Shown here: positions 33,953-42,647 of the stretch, in pieces
Position numbering within the stretch: the first letter of the stretch is position 1
Layout of the letters: each line of letters starts with the position of its first letter
Source of the DNA: Comamonas koreensis
Lineage (GTDB): Bacteria; Pseudomonadota; Gammaproteobacteria; Burkholderiales; Burkholderiaceae_C
DNA length: 64,000 bases
Reading direction: 5' to 3'
Assembly: GCF_014076495.1 (NCBI RefSeq)
Contig: NZ_CP043575.1
Location: 1,674,001-1,738,000 of the forward strand
Program-made: the position numbers and the translations under genes
The notes under the pieces: model-generated
Told to the model about the DNA's origin: nothing
Seen by the model: only the letters and a program-made list of their open reading frames with translations
Databases searched by the model: none

Positions 33953-34435
33953 ATGGCAAGCCCATTGATTTTCAAGCTGGACCCCGTGACCGACGCGCGC
34001 GTGCTGGCCTTTTTGGAAGCGCACCTGAGCGATATGCGCCGTATCTCGCCGCCCGAGAGCGTGCATGCGCTCGACCCCGCGCAGCTGCGCGCGCCCGGGC
34101 TGCAGCTGTGGACCGGCTGGACCGCTGCGCAGGAGCCCAAGGCCTTGGTCGCCACCTGCGCGCTCAAGACCCTGGATGCCGGCCACCTGGAGCTCAAATC
34201 GATGCGGGTGGAGGCGGCGCAACGCGGCTCAGGCGCCGCCCAGCAGGTGCTAGACCATGTGCTGGCCCAGGCCCGCGCGATGGGGGCCAGGCGCATCAGC
34301 CTGGAGACGGGTACCGAGGCCTTTTTTGCACCGGCGCGCCGTTTTTACGCGCGCAATGGCTTTGTCCCCTGCGCACCGTTTGGCAGCTACCAGCCCGATC
34401 CGAACAGCTGCTTTATGCGCCTGGAGCTGCCATGA
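33953..34435 (+). CDS. GNAT acetyltransferase within the urease operon
   Basis: The product has 160 aa with a clear GNAT fold: LKTLDAGHLELKSMRVEAAQ, the acetyl-CoA loop RGSGAAQQVLDHVL, and ISLETGTEAFFAPARRFY with NGFVPCAPF in the late motif. Relatives include ElaA/PhnO-type small-molecule acetylases. It lies 14 nt after ureC and overlaps ureE by ATGA, so it is translated with urease maturation genes. No urease role is established for such enzymes; substrate unknown. Confidence 0.88.
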   Translation: MASPLIFKLDPVTDARVLAFLEAHLSDMRRISPPESVHALDPAQLRAPGLQLWTGWTAAQEPKALVATCALKTLDAGHLELKSMRVEAAQRGSGAAQQVLDHVLAQARAMGARRISLETGTEAFFAPARRFYARNGFVPCAPFGSYQPDPNSCFMRLELP

Positions 34436-35001
34436 CGGACGGGGCGATGCTGCAAGTCTCCAAATGCCTGCCCGCTGGCCAGGGCCTGGCACCGGCCCTG
34501 CGCAAGCGCGCGAGCTTTGTCGAGCTGGACTGGGATGTGCGCCAGAAATCGCGCTTTTCGGCCACCGACAGCAGCGGCCGTGCGCTGGCGATTTTTCTGC
34601 CACGCGGTCAGGCCGTGCGCGGAGGCGATGTGCTGGTGGCCGAGGACGGCTCGGTGATTCTCGTGCAAGCCGCGCCGCAAAAAGTGCTGCATATCAGCGC
34701 TTGCGCGCAGCATGGCTCGGCTTTTGACCTGATGCGCGCCGCCTACCACCTGGGCAACCGCCATGTGCCCATCGAGCTGCAGCCCGACCACCTCAAGATC
34801 GAACCCGACCATGTGCTGGCCGACATGCTGCGCAGCATGCATATGACCGTGGTCGAGGCGGAACTGCCTTTTGAGCCGGAAGGCGGCGCCTATGGCGGGC
34901 ATGTCACCAACGATGGCCACAGCCACCATGGGCATGGCCATGGGCACAGCCATGACCATGGGCATGGCCATGCCCATCCGCATCCGCACCACCTCGGATG
35001 A
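34432..35001 (+). CDS. ureE: Urease accessory protein UreE (nickel metallochaperone)
   Basis: The product has 189 aa from ATG 34432 (overlapping the GNAT stop); ATG 34447 is an alternative. The N-terminal peptide-binding domain includes [11 protein letters not shown]. The metal-binding domain includes [20 protein letters not shown] and [12 protein letters not shown]. The C-terminal tail is very His-rich, with 14 histidines in the last ~30 residues, giving extra nickel storage. It passes Ni2+ to UreG and the apo-urease. Confidence 0.95.
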   Translation: MTDGAMLQVSKCLPAGQGLAPALRKRASFVELDWDVRQKSRFSATDSSGRALAIFLPRGQAVRGGDVLVAEDGSVILVQAAPQKVLHISACAQHGSAFDLMRAAYHLGNRHVPIELQPDHLKIEPDHVLADMLRSMHMTVVEAELPFEPEGGAYGGHVTNDGHSHHGHGHGHSHDHGHGHAHPHPHHLG

Positions 35002-35705
35002 GCACGCCGCTCCTCACCCTCTCACCCGCCAGCTTTTTGCAGCTGATGTGGCTGGCTTCGCCGGCTTTGCCGATCGGCGGCTTCTCCTATTCGGAGGGGC
35101 TGGAGGCGGGCGTGAATGCCGCGCTGGTGGGCAACGAGGCGCAGGCGGCCGACTGGATTGCCGAGCAGCTGCAGCTCAGCCAGGCCCGGGGCGATATGGC
35201 GGTGCTGGCCCAGGCCATGCAGGCCTGGCACAGCGATGAGCGTGGGCGCCTGGTGGCACTCAACGCCTGGGTGCTGCAGACGCGCGAGAGCAGCGAGCTG
35301 CGCCTGCAGACCGAGCAGATGGGCCGCTCGCTGGTGGCCTGGTTGCAGAACCGCTATGCCGATGATGGCGAGGCGCTGGCCCGGGTGGCCTGGCTGGCTG
35401 GCCAGGATGCAAGCTACCCGCTGGCCTTTGCGCTGGCCGCGCACCTGGCAGGCGCAGGCGCGCGCGATGCGCTGCTCGCCTATGCCTTTGGCTGGGCCGA
35501 GAACATGGTGCAGGCAGCGATCAAATCCGTGCCGCTGGGCCAGAGCGCCGGCCAGCGCATTCTGGCGCGGCTGGCAGAGGCGATACCGGCGGCGGCCGAG
35601 CATGCGCTGGTGCTGGGCGATGACCAGCGCCAGGCTTTTTCCCCGATGCTGGCCATTCTTTCGGCCCGGCATGAACACCAATACTCACGGCTTTTTCGAT
35701 CATGA
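34998..35705 (+). CDS. ureF: Urease accessory protein UreF
   Basis: The product has 235 aa and is all-helical. Recognisable blocks are [20 protein letters not shown] (N-terminus), [20 protein letters not shown], and [20 protein letters not shown] with GQSAGQRIL. UreF bridges UreD and UreG and gates GTP hydrolysis during nickel insertion. It overlaps both neighbours by 4 nt. Confidence 0.95.
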   Translation: MSTPLLTLSPASFLQLMWLASPALPIGGFSYSEGLEAGVNAALVGNEAQAADWIAEQLQLSQARGDMAVLAQAMQAWHSDERGRLVALNAWVLQTRESSELRLQTEQMGRSLVAWLQNRYADDGEALARVAWLAGQDASYPLAFALAAHLAGAGARDALLAYAFGWAENMVQAAIKSVPLGQSAGQRILARLAEAIPAAAEHALVLGDDQRQAFSPMLAILSARHEHQYSRLFRS

Positions 35706-36361
35706 GCACTGCACTGCACCACATCCCCCACCGCAGCAAAAAGCTGCCTCCGCTGCGCGTTGGTATCGGCGGGCCCGTGGGCTCGGGCAAGACCACCATC
35801 TTGGAGATGCTGTGCAAGGCCATGCGCGACAAATGGGACCTGATCGCCATCACCAACGACATCTACACCAAGGAAGACCAGCGCCTGCTGACCGTCAGCG
35901 GCGCGCTGCCAGCCGAGCGCATCATGGGGGTGGAGACGGGCGGCTGCCCGCACACGGCGATCCGCGAAGATGCCTCCATCAACCTCGAAGCCATCGACCG
36001 CATGCTGGGCCAGTTTCCCGATGCCGATATCGTGTTTATCGAATCGGGCGGCGACAACCTGGCTGCGACCTTCAGCCCCGAGCTGTCGGACCTGACCATC
36101 TATGTGATCGATGTGGCGGCCGGCGAAAAGATTCCGCGCAAGGGCGGCCCGGGCATCACCAAGAGCGATCTGTTTGTGATCAACAAGACCGATCTGGCCC
36201 CCTATGTCGGTGCCAACCTGGAGGTGATGCGCAGCGACACCGAACGCATGCGCAGCACGCCCAAAGGCACCAAGCCCTTTGTGATGACCAACCTGAAGAC
36301 ACTGGACGGCCTCGATGAGGTGGTGGCCTTTATCGAAAAGCAGGGCCTGCTGCTGGGCTGA
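35702..36361 (+). CDS. ureG: Urease accessory GTPase UreG
   Basis: The product has 219 aa. It is a SIMIBI-class GTPase with P-loop [10 protein letters not shown] (about 23-32), [19 protein letters not shown] holding the CPH nickel-binding motif, [16 protein letters not shown], and [10 protein letters not shown] for guanine recognition. It couples GTP hydrolysis to nickel transfer. It is the last urease gene and converges on the gene at 36380. Confidence 0.97.
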   Translation: MSTALHHIPHRSKKLPPLRVGIGGPVGSGKTTILEMLCKAMRDKWDLIAITNDIYTKEDQRLLTVSGALPAERIMGVETGGCPHTAIREDASINLEAIDRMLGQFPDADIVFIESGGDNLAATFSPELSDLTIYVIDVAAGEKIPRKGGPGITKSDLFVINKTDLAPYVGANLEVMRSDTERMRSTPKGTKPFVMTNLKTLDGLDEVVAFIEKQGLLLG

Positions 36362-36379
36362 GTTGCCGTACCGAGGGCA

Positions 36380-36883
36380 TCAGCGCTGGGGCGTATTGAG
36401 GCTAAAAGCCGTATCGGGGTGCTCGCGGCCCTGCTGCGTAATCCAGGCCAGCCAGTCCTGCGCCGTGATCTGCGTGCGGCCTTGCAAGGCCGGGGGCAGG
36501 GCCTCGTAGACCAGCACCTCCAGCGGATGTTGGCCGCCGCTGGTCAGCGCGACGTCCAGCGTCAGCACGCGCTTGGTGTATTCACCCACATCCTGCGGCC
36601 AGATGCCTTCGATGCGGTCCATGGCCTGCTCCAGTGCATCGTTCAAGGGGTAGACCTCGGCGAGCACCAGGCTGCTGCCCTGCAACTGCAGGCCCGGGTA
36701 CCAGCCCAGGTCATACAGCGTACCCGTCAGCAAGCTGCGGCCCAGCAGGGCGATGCCAGGCTGCAGCCGGGCAATGTCGTTCACGCCCCCGGCGCGCAAG
36801 GTGCCATAGACGGCGACATGGCCCGCGCCACAAGGGCGCCAGGGCGGGTCGGTGATAGGGTGTTCTGGGGGGGGAGTCTGCAT
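36380..36883 (-). CDS. Gamma-glutamylcyclotransferase-like (AIG2/GGCT) protein
   Basis: The product has 167 aa from ATG 36883. VAVYGTLRAGGVN near residue 24 is the YGTLR substrate-binding loop of the AIG2/GGCT fold. LYDLGWYPGLQL, LAEVYPLNDALEQAMDRIEG and EYTKRVLTL follow, with a conserved Glu in the DxxEG-like segment. Family members cleave gamma-glutamyl amines or glutathione. It is last in the minus-strand group that starts at 42475, 22 nt after the preceding gene, so it may belong to that pathway or merely be cotranscribed. Confidence 0.83.
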   Translation of the reverse strand: MQTPPPEHPITDPPWRPCGAGHVAVYGTLRAGGVNDIARLQPGIALLGRSLLTGTLYDLGWYPGLQLQGSSLVLAEVYPLNDALEQAMDRIEGIWPQDVGEYTKRVLTLDVALTSGGQHPLEVLVYEALPPALQGRTQITAQDWLAWITQQGREHPDTAFSLNTPQR

Positions 36884-36905
36884 CGAACGCTCGGGTGGAG
36901 ATGGA

Positions 36906-37829
36906 TCAGCCGGCCTGCGCAGGCCGGCCCGCCGCTTGCCGGGTCTTGGCAATTTCGCGGCTGGGTAGCGGGGTCTCGCCGGTGGCCATGCGCATCAGCA
37001 GGCAGTGCAGCATCTCGGTGGACAGGCCATGGAGCACCAGGCGGTGGCCAGCGCGCAAGGTGGACAGGGGTACCAGCGGGTGCTTGTTGTTGAGCATCAC
37101 CAGGTGCTCGGGCGAGGACAGGATCTTGGCCGCATAGATGGCGACGGTCTCATCGAGCTGCAGCGAATTGCTGGCGCGCCAGAAATCGTTGTCGGTCAGC
37201 AGCAGCTGGTAGACCGGCGTGTAGATCTCGATGGCGCTTTGCAGATCGAGAATGTTGAGCCGGCCATGGGGCATCGCGGCCAGCTGCAGCGGTGGGTCGC
37301 AGAGCATGCCAAAGTCGGGCTCGGCCACCGGGCCCATGTGCTGGCCGTGGCTGCGCAGCGTGGTGTTGAGCCGGATGACAAAGTTGAACAGGTTCAGGTC
37401 GTGCTTCAGGAACAGCTCGTCCTTGATGTCATCGATCTCCATCGGGGCCAGCGGCTTGGTGGGCACGGGCGTGGGCGCATTGGCGCCGATAAAGCTCAGG
37501 ATCTGCGAGCCCAGGTGGAAGTGGCGCATGATGAGCCAGTTCGCCTCGGGCGAGACAAAGCGGTTCATGCTGAAGGCCAGGGTGCGGTGCAGCAGCTTGG
37601 AATGCGCCCAGCGCTTGGGCAGCAGCACCTTGAGCACCTGGATCAGAATGATGCTGATGCGCGCAATCGGCCGGATGAAGGGCAACAGAAACTGGCGCGA
37701 GCGGCTGCTCGAATCCTTGAGCCAGGCGGCCTTGACATGGTCGGGCAGCGGCGTGCTGTCGTCCAGGTAGAGCGCGAGCCAGGGGTTGGGGTCGCGCTCG
37801 TCGTGGGGGATGTCCCGAAAATCGGTCAT
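36906..37829 (-). CDS. Uncharacterised protein next to a ketoacyl synthase III (possibly DUF6999)
   Basis: The product has 307 aa. It begins MTDFRDIPHDERDPNPWLAL and holds a hydrophobic stretch (PFIRPIARISIILIQVLKVL, about 50-69) that may associate with membrane. Conserved-looking blocks are FVSPEANWLIMRHFHLGSQI and DELFLKHDLNLFNFVIRLN, plus a His-rich segment around 160-170. No catalytic motif is recognised. I believe proteins of this type are called DUF6999, but cannot verify it. Its ATG overlaps the stop of the ketoacyl synthase gene (ATGA), so the two are translationally coupled and probably work together. Confidence 0.75.
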   Translation of the reverse strand: MTDFRDIPHDERDPNPWLALYLDDSTPLPDHVKAAWLKDSSSRSRQFLLPFIRPIARISIILIQVLKVLLPKRWAHSKLLHRTLAFSMNRFVSPEANWLIMRHFHLGSQILSFIGANAPTPVPTKPLAPMEIDDIKDELFLKHDLNLFNFVIRLNTTLRSHGQHMGPVAEPDFGMLCDPPLQLAAMPHGRLNILDLQSAIEIYTPVYQLLLTDNDFWRASNSLQLDETVAIYAAKILSSPEHLVMLNNKHPLVPLSTLRAGHRLVLHGLSTEMLHCLLMRMATGETPLPSREIAKTRQAAGRPAQAG

Positions 37830-39769
37830 CGTGCGCGCTCCGAGGCCGTGGCTTCCAGAATGTGCCGGAACTGCATCAGGTAGAGCGCAGAGGTATGGCG
37901 TGCGGTCGCGGCAATCGCTGCTGCGGCGGTGCCGGTCTCGTCCAGCGCCATCACCATCTGCACCGCCAGCAGCCAGCGCTCCAGGTGGTCTTCGTCATTG
38001 GCGCCGTGGTACTCCAGAAAGCGGAAGCACTCTGGGCCCAGCGCCAGGTGCTGGCGCAACAGCGGCAGCAGGCTGGGAACGATGCGCTGGCCCGTACCTT
38101 CAATGATGTAGATGGCGCCCAGGAGGCCAATCGGGTTGGGAGTGGCTGCCAGGCTGTGCAGGTAGCTGTTGAGCGCCTCGCCGCCGGGGTTGCGGCGCAG
38201 CTGCTGGATGTCGGTTTCGGTGCCCCCGGCATTCAAGTAGTCCTGGTGCAGGATCTTGAAGTCGTTCTGCTCCTCGCTGGCATGCACGCCCATCAGCGCA
38301 GCCAGCTCGGCATAGGCCCCTGTGAGCGAGGTGGCACCTTCGCGCATCCACAGGCTGCCTTCGCGCACCTGCGGCACCCATTGGCTCATCCAGCGCACAT
38401 AGTCGGCCTGCTGGATCTGGCCGCTGTGGATGCGGTGCACCAGCGGCGTGCGCCAGACCTGGGAGCGGTAGTCATGCCAGATGCTGGCCAGCTCGGTCAG
38501 CAAGGGCGCCAGGCCCGCTGGGGCTGCGGCCGGATCATGGGGCGGGGCGATCAGCGCGCTTTCTGCAGCGGCTGCGGCCTGGGGCGCGCGTTGGGCCGGG
38601 GTGCTGGCGCTGGTGGCAGACGTGCCAGCAGGCGTGCTGCGCTCCACCTCCAGCAGCATATAGCCAGCGGTAAAGCGGCCGGACTCGGGCACAAAGCACA
38701 GCATGGTGTCGCCGGGTTTCAAGCGCTCATGCTGGGTCTGCAGGTATTCGGCGATCATCACAAAAATCGAGGCCGCGCCGGTATTGCCGCGCCAGGCCAG
38801 GTTGCTCCACCAGCGCTCCCGCGGGATCGACAGCTGCGCCTTGTTCAGCAGCTCATCGACGACGGGAATGAATTTCTCGGACGAGTAGTGGCACAGAAAA
38901 TGGTCAATGCCGCGCTCGGGCAGCCAGCCCTGGTGGGCGATGCGGGCGTACTCGTGGATGCAGACATCGAAGAGGTGGGGCAGCAGGCGGATGTCCTGGC
39001 GCAGGGACAGCGCGCCTGCGGCCTCGGCCTCGGCCCAGGAGGGGAAATCGAGGTGGCTGCGCTGGCGGTCATGCGTGAGGCCCAGCTGCATGCACACCGG
39101 GTAGTCGCCGGCAAAGCTGCGCTGGTGGGTCCAGCGCAGTTTGAGGCGCAGGTCGGGGCGCTGGGGCAACGCGGCGCCCTGGCCCAGCAGCACGGCGCCG
39201 GCGCCATCGCTCAGCATCCAGCGCAAAAAGTGCGCATCGAAATCGGTGTTGTAGTCCTGGCCCGCGTAGCGCGAGCGCTTGAAAAGGCGCGAGGGCATCT
39301 CGCTGGCCACCGCCAGCGCATGGGCATGCGTGCCGTGCTCCACCGCCAGCGCCGCGCTTTGCAGCGCACCCACGCTGGCCGCGCAGACGCCCTGCACGCT
39401 GAGCAGCTCCATCGGCGGGGCGGCCATCTCGCCCTGGATCATGCTGGCAAAGCCGGGCATCAGCGCGTCGCCGCCAGAGGACCCGCTGGCCAGAAAGCCA
39501 ATGTCGGCCAGCGGCCGCGCGGCCTGCGCCAGGGCCGCTTCGATGGCGCCCTTGGCCATTTGCGCATTGCTGTAGCGGGTGCTGCCATCGGGCGCAATCG
39601 CGTAGTGGCGCTGCTGGATGCCGTTTTCCGCCAGGATGCGGCGCTTGATGCGTTCGGACAGGCGGTTGAGTGGTGCGACATAGGCATCCATGCCGTCGTT
39701 GGCAATGGGGGCGCCGGGCATGAAGTGACCGGCGGATTCGATATAGACCTGCGAATAAGCGACTGGCAT
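37826..39769 (-). CDS. Ketoacyl-ACP synthase III fused to a haem-oxygenase-like diiron domain
   Basis: The product has 647 aa in two domains. Residues 1-380 are a thiolase-fold KAS III with nucleophile Cys129 (QGVCAASVGAL), His294 (FLCHYSSEKF) and Asn329 (RGNTGAAS), a complete triad; the Cys-His interval is about 30 residues longer than in E. coli FabH. An Ala/Pro linker (380-420) leads to a four-helix TenA/haem-oxygenase-like domain (421-640). Candidate metal ligands there are Glu470/Glu477, Glu499-Glu500 with His508, Glu557 (YIIEGTG), and the HxxxDxxH set His588, Asp592, His595. Such domains (UndA, SznF class) oxidise or decarboxylate substrates with O2. Coupled to the DUF gene and 6 nt after a desaturase gene, it probably builds and oxidatively edits an acyl chain; this is inference. 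Confidence 0.85.
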   Translation of the reverse strand: MPVAYSQVYIESAGHFMPGAPIANDGMDAYVAPLNRLSERIKRRILAENGIQQRHYAIAPDGSTRYSNAQMAKGAIEAALAQAARPLADIGFLASGSSGGDALMPGFASMIQGEMAAPPMELLSVQGVCAASVGALQSAALAVEHGTHAHALAVASEMPSRLFKRSRYAGQDYNTDFDAHFLRWMLSDGAGAVLLGQGAALPQRPDLRLKLRWTHQRSFAGDYPVCMQLGLTHDRQRSHLDFPSWAEAEAAGALSLRQDIRLLPHLFDVCIHEYARIAHQGWLPERGIDHFLCHYSSEKFIPVVDELLNKAQLSIPRERWWSNLAWRGNTGAASIFVMIAEYLQTQHERLKPGDTMLCFVPESGRFTAGYMLLEVERSTPAGTSATSASTPAQRAPQAAAAAESALIAPPHDPAAAPAGLAPLLTELASIWHDYRSQVWRTPLVHRIHSGQIQQADYVRWMSQWVPQVREGSLWMREGATSLTGAYAELAALMGVHASEEQNDFKILHQDYLNAGGTETDIQQLRRNPGGEALNSYLHSLAATPNPIGLLGAIYIIEGTGQRIVPSLLPLLRQHLALGPECFRFLEYHGANDEDHLERWLLAVQMVMALDETGTAAAAIAATARHTSALYLMQFRHILEATASERAR

Positions 39770-39775
39770 AGATGA

Positions 39776-40732
39776 CTACTTTTTCTCCATAGGCGGCATC
39801 AGCGACCGGCTGCGGGCCGATCGGCAAACCATCCCTCCAACAAAGACCCGTGCCATATAGGGCAACAGGCCTGCCTCATTGAGCGCCGGGTGGACCCGGT
39901 GTCGGTATTCTTCAGCATGCAAACGGGTCAACGCGGACCAGTGGGCATGCGGGCATTCATGGTGGGCGGTGTGCAGGCCAATATTAAAGAGCAGCGGGTT
40001 GACCCAGCCTTCAAAATTGCGCGCGTAGTTCAGCATGCCACCGTCGGTATCGTTTTTGGACTTTGGGGACTTGCGGCCATCGGCATGTGCATGCTGCAGG
40101 TAGTTGGTGGCCAGCAGCCAGTGCAGGCCATGGAGCTGGGGCAGGATGACAAAGACCAGCGCCTTTTTCCAATCCAGCGCCAGCAGCCCCGCCCAGCTGC
40201 CCAGCCACAGTGCGTACTGGCCCATGCAGTAGCGAAAGGCGCCGGGCTGGCGCCGGCGCAGCCCCGCCAGCCAGCGGATGAACAGCGGGTACAGCACCCA
40301 GGCCGCCTGCAGCGGGTGGAGCAGGTAGCCCCATAGGTGGTTGCTGTCACCGCCAAAGCGGTAGGTGCGGGCGATGTCCTGCTCGCCATGCTTGTAGCGG
40401 TGGTGGTTGGCCACATGGGCGGGCCAGAACACAAAGGTAGGGTGGCCCTGCAGCAACGTCAGCGCATAGTCGGTGGCGCGGTTGGCCCAGCGGCTGTGCG
40501 GCCCCGTCCACATGCGCAGGTGCGTGTGGTTGTGGTGGATGACGCCGATGCCCAAGGTCAAAAATAGCTGGACCAGATAGAGCCACCAGACCAGGCCATG
40601 CTGCCACTGCCAGGTGGCGATCAGCGGCAGGGCCAGCATGTAGAGCAGCGATTGCCAGTCACGCCAGTGGCGCAGCCGGGGCAGTGTGCGGGAGGCGGTG
40701 GCGGGCAGGGGCGGGCTGTCGTCGCGGGTCAT
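39776..40732 (-). CDS. Membrane fatty acid desaturase
   Basis: The product has 318 aa with about four membrane helices and three histidine clusters of membrane diiron desaturases: HHNHTH (66-71), HVANHH (106-111), and HTAHHECPHAH (254-264). A further His pair in NYLQHAHADG lies near 214. The Lys-rich segment KSPKSKND (222-228) sits between helices. The substrate is likely an acyl-lipid or acyl-ACP/CoA. The gene lies 10 nt after the hydroxylase gene and 6 nt before the KAS III fusion, so it is part of the same operon. Confidence 0.88.
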   Translation of the reverse strand: MTRDDSPPLPATASRTLPRLRHWRDWQSLLYMLALPLIATWQWQHGLVWWLYLVQLFLTLGIGVIHHNHTHLRMWTGPHSRWANRATDYALTLLQGHPTFVFWPAHVANHHRYKHGEQDIARTYRFGGDSNHLWGYLLHPLQAAWVLYPLFIRWLAGLRRRQPGAFRYCMGQYALWLGSWAGLLALDWKKALVFVILPQLHGLHWLLATNYLQHAHADGRKSPKSKNDTDGGMLNYARNFEGWVNPLLFNIGLHTAHHECPHAHWSALTRLHAEEYRHRVHPALNEAGLLPYMARVFVGGMVCRSARSRSLMPPMEKK

Positions 40733-40742
40733 GCCAACCGGG

Positions 40743-41507
40743 TCAAGCAGCGGGGCGGCCTGGGGCCGGGCGTGGAGGGCGCGGGGGCAGCGGGTCTGCT
40801 TCGCTGCGCATCAGGCGGTCCATAAAGGCCAGTGCAAAGCCATAGTTGCCGGCGGGCCGGGCATGGTGCAGGTGGTGGCGGCGGCTGGCAGCCAGCGGGT
40901 GGCGGGGCCCTACGCGCGGGAAGAAGTCGTAATTGGCATGGCCTACGGCGTTCAGGAAGATGCTGAACACCGGCACCGAGGCCAGCGACCAGAAGGCAAA
41001 GTCATGCAGCACCATCGGCAGCAGGATCACATTGCCCAACATCATCGCCTCGATGGGGTGAAAGCTGTAGGTCGACCAAGGCGTGACGACGACCGAGCGG
41101 TGGTGGTCGCCATGGAAGCGCTTGAACCAGCGCGTGTGCAGCAGGCGGTGGTTGATCCAGAAATGCACATCGTTCCAGATCAGCAGCACCCAGATCTCGA
41201 TGGCGATTTGCCAGCCGCTGGGCGCCACTGCAAAATGCGCCCAGCCCAACTGCACGAAGCCCCAGGGCACGACCATGCCCAGGCCAAACACCAGGATCGA
41301 ATGGAAAGACTGGCGCCACTCGCGCCGCAACTGGTCGGGCTTGAGCGGCCGGGTATCGAGCACCTGGCCGATGCCGCGTCGTTGTAGAAAGCCGGTGAGC
41401 GCCGTCATGCCCAGGCCACCCGCCACATACAGGACACTGAAAAATGCCAGGCCCCAAGCCATCACCTGCCAGGCGCTGAGGTCGGAGAAGACTTGGGCGG
41501 CCGTCAT
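40743..41507 (-). CDS. Sterol desaturase/fatty acid hydroxylase superfamily protein
   Basis: The product has 254 aa with four or more membrane helices and the eight-histidine pattern of this superfamily: HFWINHRLLH, FHGDHHRS, FHPIEAM, and the last cluster RRHHLHH. These integral diiron enzymes hydroxylate or desaturate lipids (C-4 methyl sterol oxidase, beta-carotene hydroxylase, alkylglycerol monooxygenase relatives). Its start overlaps the stop of the Bug gene (ATGA). A proline-rich tail of ~20 residues ends the protein. Confidence 0.88.
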   Translation of the reverse strand: MTAAQVFSDLSAWQVMAWGLAFFSVLYVAGGLGMTALTGFLQRRGIGQVLDTRPLKPDQLRREWRQSFHSILVFGLGMVVPWGFVQLGWAHFAVAPSGWQIAIEIWVLLIWNDVHFWINHRLLHTRWFKRFHGDHHRSVVVTPWSTYSFHPIEAMMLGNVILLPMVLHDFAFWSLASVPVFSIFLNAVGHANYDFFPRVGPRHPLAASRRHHLHHARPAGNYGFALAFMDRLMRSEADPLPPRPPRPAPGRPAA

Positions 41508-42475
41508 TGCGCGCGGATGTTCTGCTCTTTGATGATGGCGCCCAGCGCCTTCACATCGGCATCAATGCGGTTTTTCAGGCCTTCGGGCGAGCTGCCCACC
41601 GCCTGCCAGCCCTGCAGGGCGAGCTTTTGGCGCATCTCGGGGCTGCGCACGATCTCGCCCACGGCCGCAGCGAGCTTGTCGACATGGGCCTTGGGCATGG
41701 CCTTGGGGGCGGCCACGGCGTTCCAGATTTCCATGTCGTAGTTGGCAATACCCAGCTCCTTGAGGCTGGGCAGGCCGGGAGCCAGCGGGCTGCGGGCGGC
41801 CGAGCTCACGCCAATGCCGCGCAGCTTGCCGGCCTGGATCTGGTTCATCGCCAGTGCTGGTGGCAGCATCGAGAGCTGCAGATCGCCGCCCTGGATGCCG
41901 TTAAATACCTGCGGGTAGCCGGGGTAGGGGATGTGCTCGGGCTTGATCTTGGCACGGCTCTTGAGCAGCTCCATGCCCAGGTGGCCGATGGTGCCCACGC
42001 CAGGTGAGCCATAGCTCCAGCTGCTGCCCGCCTGGCTGGCGGCCTCGAAAAAGGCCTTGCCCTCCGGGGCCTTGGCCGGGGCGACCAGCACCAGCGGGGC
42101 CACGCCAATCAGGCCGACAGGCTGCAGATCGGTCAGCGGGTCGTAGCGGATCGCGGGGTTGAGCAGCTTGGCAATCGTCATATTGCCGTTGATCATCACG
42201 CTGAAGGTGTAGCCGTCGGTGGCGCGCGCCACGTATTCGGCGGCGATGTTGCCGCCAGCCCCGACCTTGTTCTCGACGATGATCGGTTGGCCCAGGGCCT
42301 TTTCCAGCGGCTCGGCCAGCGCGCGGGCGGTCAGGTCAGGCGAGGATCCTGCCGGGAAGCCCACGATCAGGTGCAGGGGTTTACTCGGCCAGTTGTCCGC
42401 AGCCAGGGCGCCGGTGCTGGCGAGGGTGGCCAAAGTGGCTGCCACCAGGCAGCGGCGGGACAGGGAAAAATGCAT
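41504..42475 (-). CDS. Bug-family (TctC-like) periplasmic solute-binding protein
   Basis: The product has 323 aa: a signal peptide ending GALAADNWP, then PLHLIVGFPAGSSPDLTARA (ligand-binding loop of the Bug family), VENKVGAGGNIAAEYVAR and YGSPGVGTIGHLGMELL. Bug proteins bind carboxylates or other small acids for tripartite transporters or signalling, and are greatly expanded in Burkholderiales. It is the first gene of the six-gene group and is translationally coupled to a lipid hydroxylase, an unusual partner. No TctA/TctB membrane genes are present. Confidence 0.93.
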   Translation of the reverse strand: MHFSLSRRCLVAATLATLASTGALAADNWPSKPLHLIVGFPAGSSPDLTARALAEPLEKALGQPIIVENKVGAGGNIAAEYVARATDGYTFSVMINGNMTIAKLLNPAIRYDPLTDLQPVGLIGVAPLVLVAPAKAPEGKAFFEAASQAGSSWSYGSPGVGTIGHLGMELLKSRAKIKPEHIPYPGYPQVFNGIQGGDLQLSMLPPALAMNQIQAGKLRGIGVSSAARSPLAPGLPSLKELGIANYDMEIWNAVAAPKAMPKAHVDKLAAAVGEIVRSPEMRQKLALQGWQAVGSSPEGLKNRIDADVKALGAIIKEQNIRAQ

Positions 42476-42551
42476 AAAAGCTCCAGATTCGCATGGCTGC
42501 CCGCATGGGTGGAGGTTTATCCGTCTGTACGTCCGCCGGGCTCATACGGGC

Positions 42552-42589
42552 CATAAAAAAAGCGCACAGGCCGGAGGCATGTGCGCTTT
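42552..42589 (-). terminator. Intrinsic terminator of rpoH
   Basis: AAAGCGCACA (42559-42568) pairs perfectly with TGTGCGCTTT (42580-42589). On the minus strand the stem is followed by a T-run (TTTTTTTAT). It separates rpoH from the Bug-led operon. Confidence 0.85.
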
Positions 42590-42647
42590 GATTATCGCCA
42601 ATTGCGATATGGATGTGTGCTGCGATAGCAGATCGTTGCAATACGGC

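Noticed and set aside
34910..34995. CATGGGCATGGC-like repeats as a tandem-repeat element
   Set aside because: They encode the His-rich metal-binding tail of UreE.
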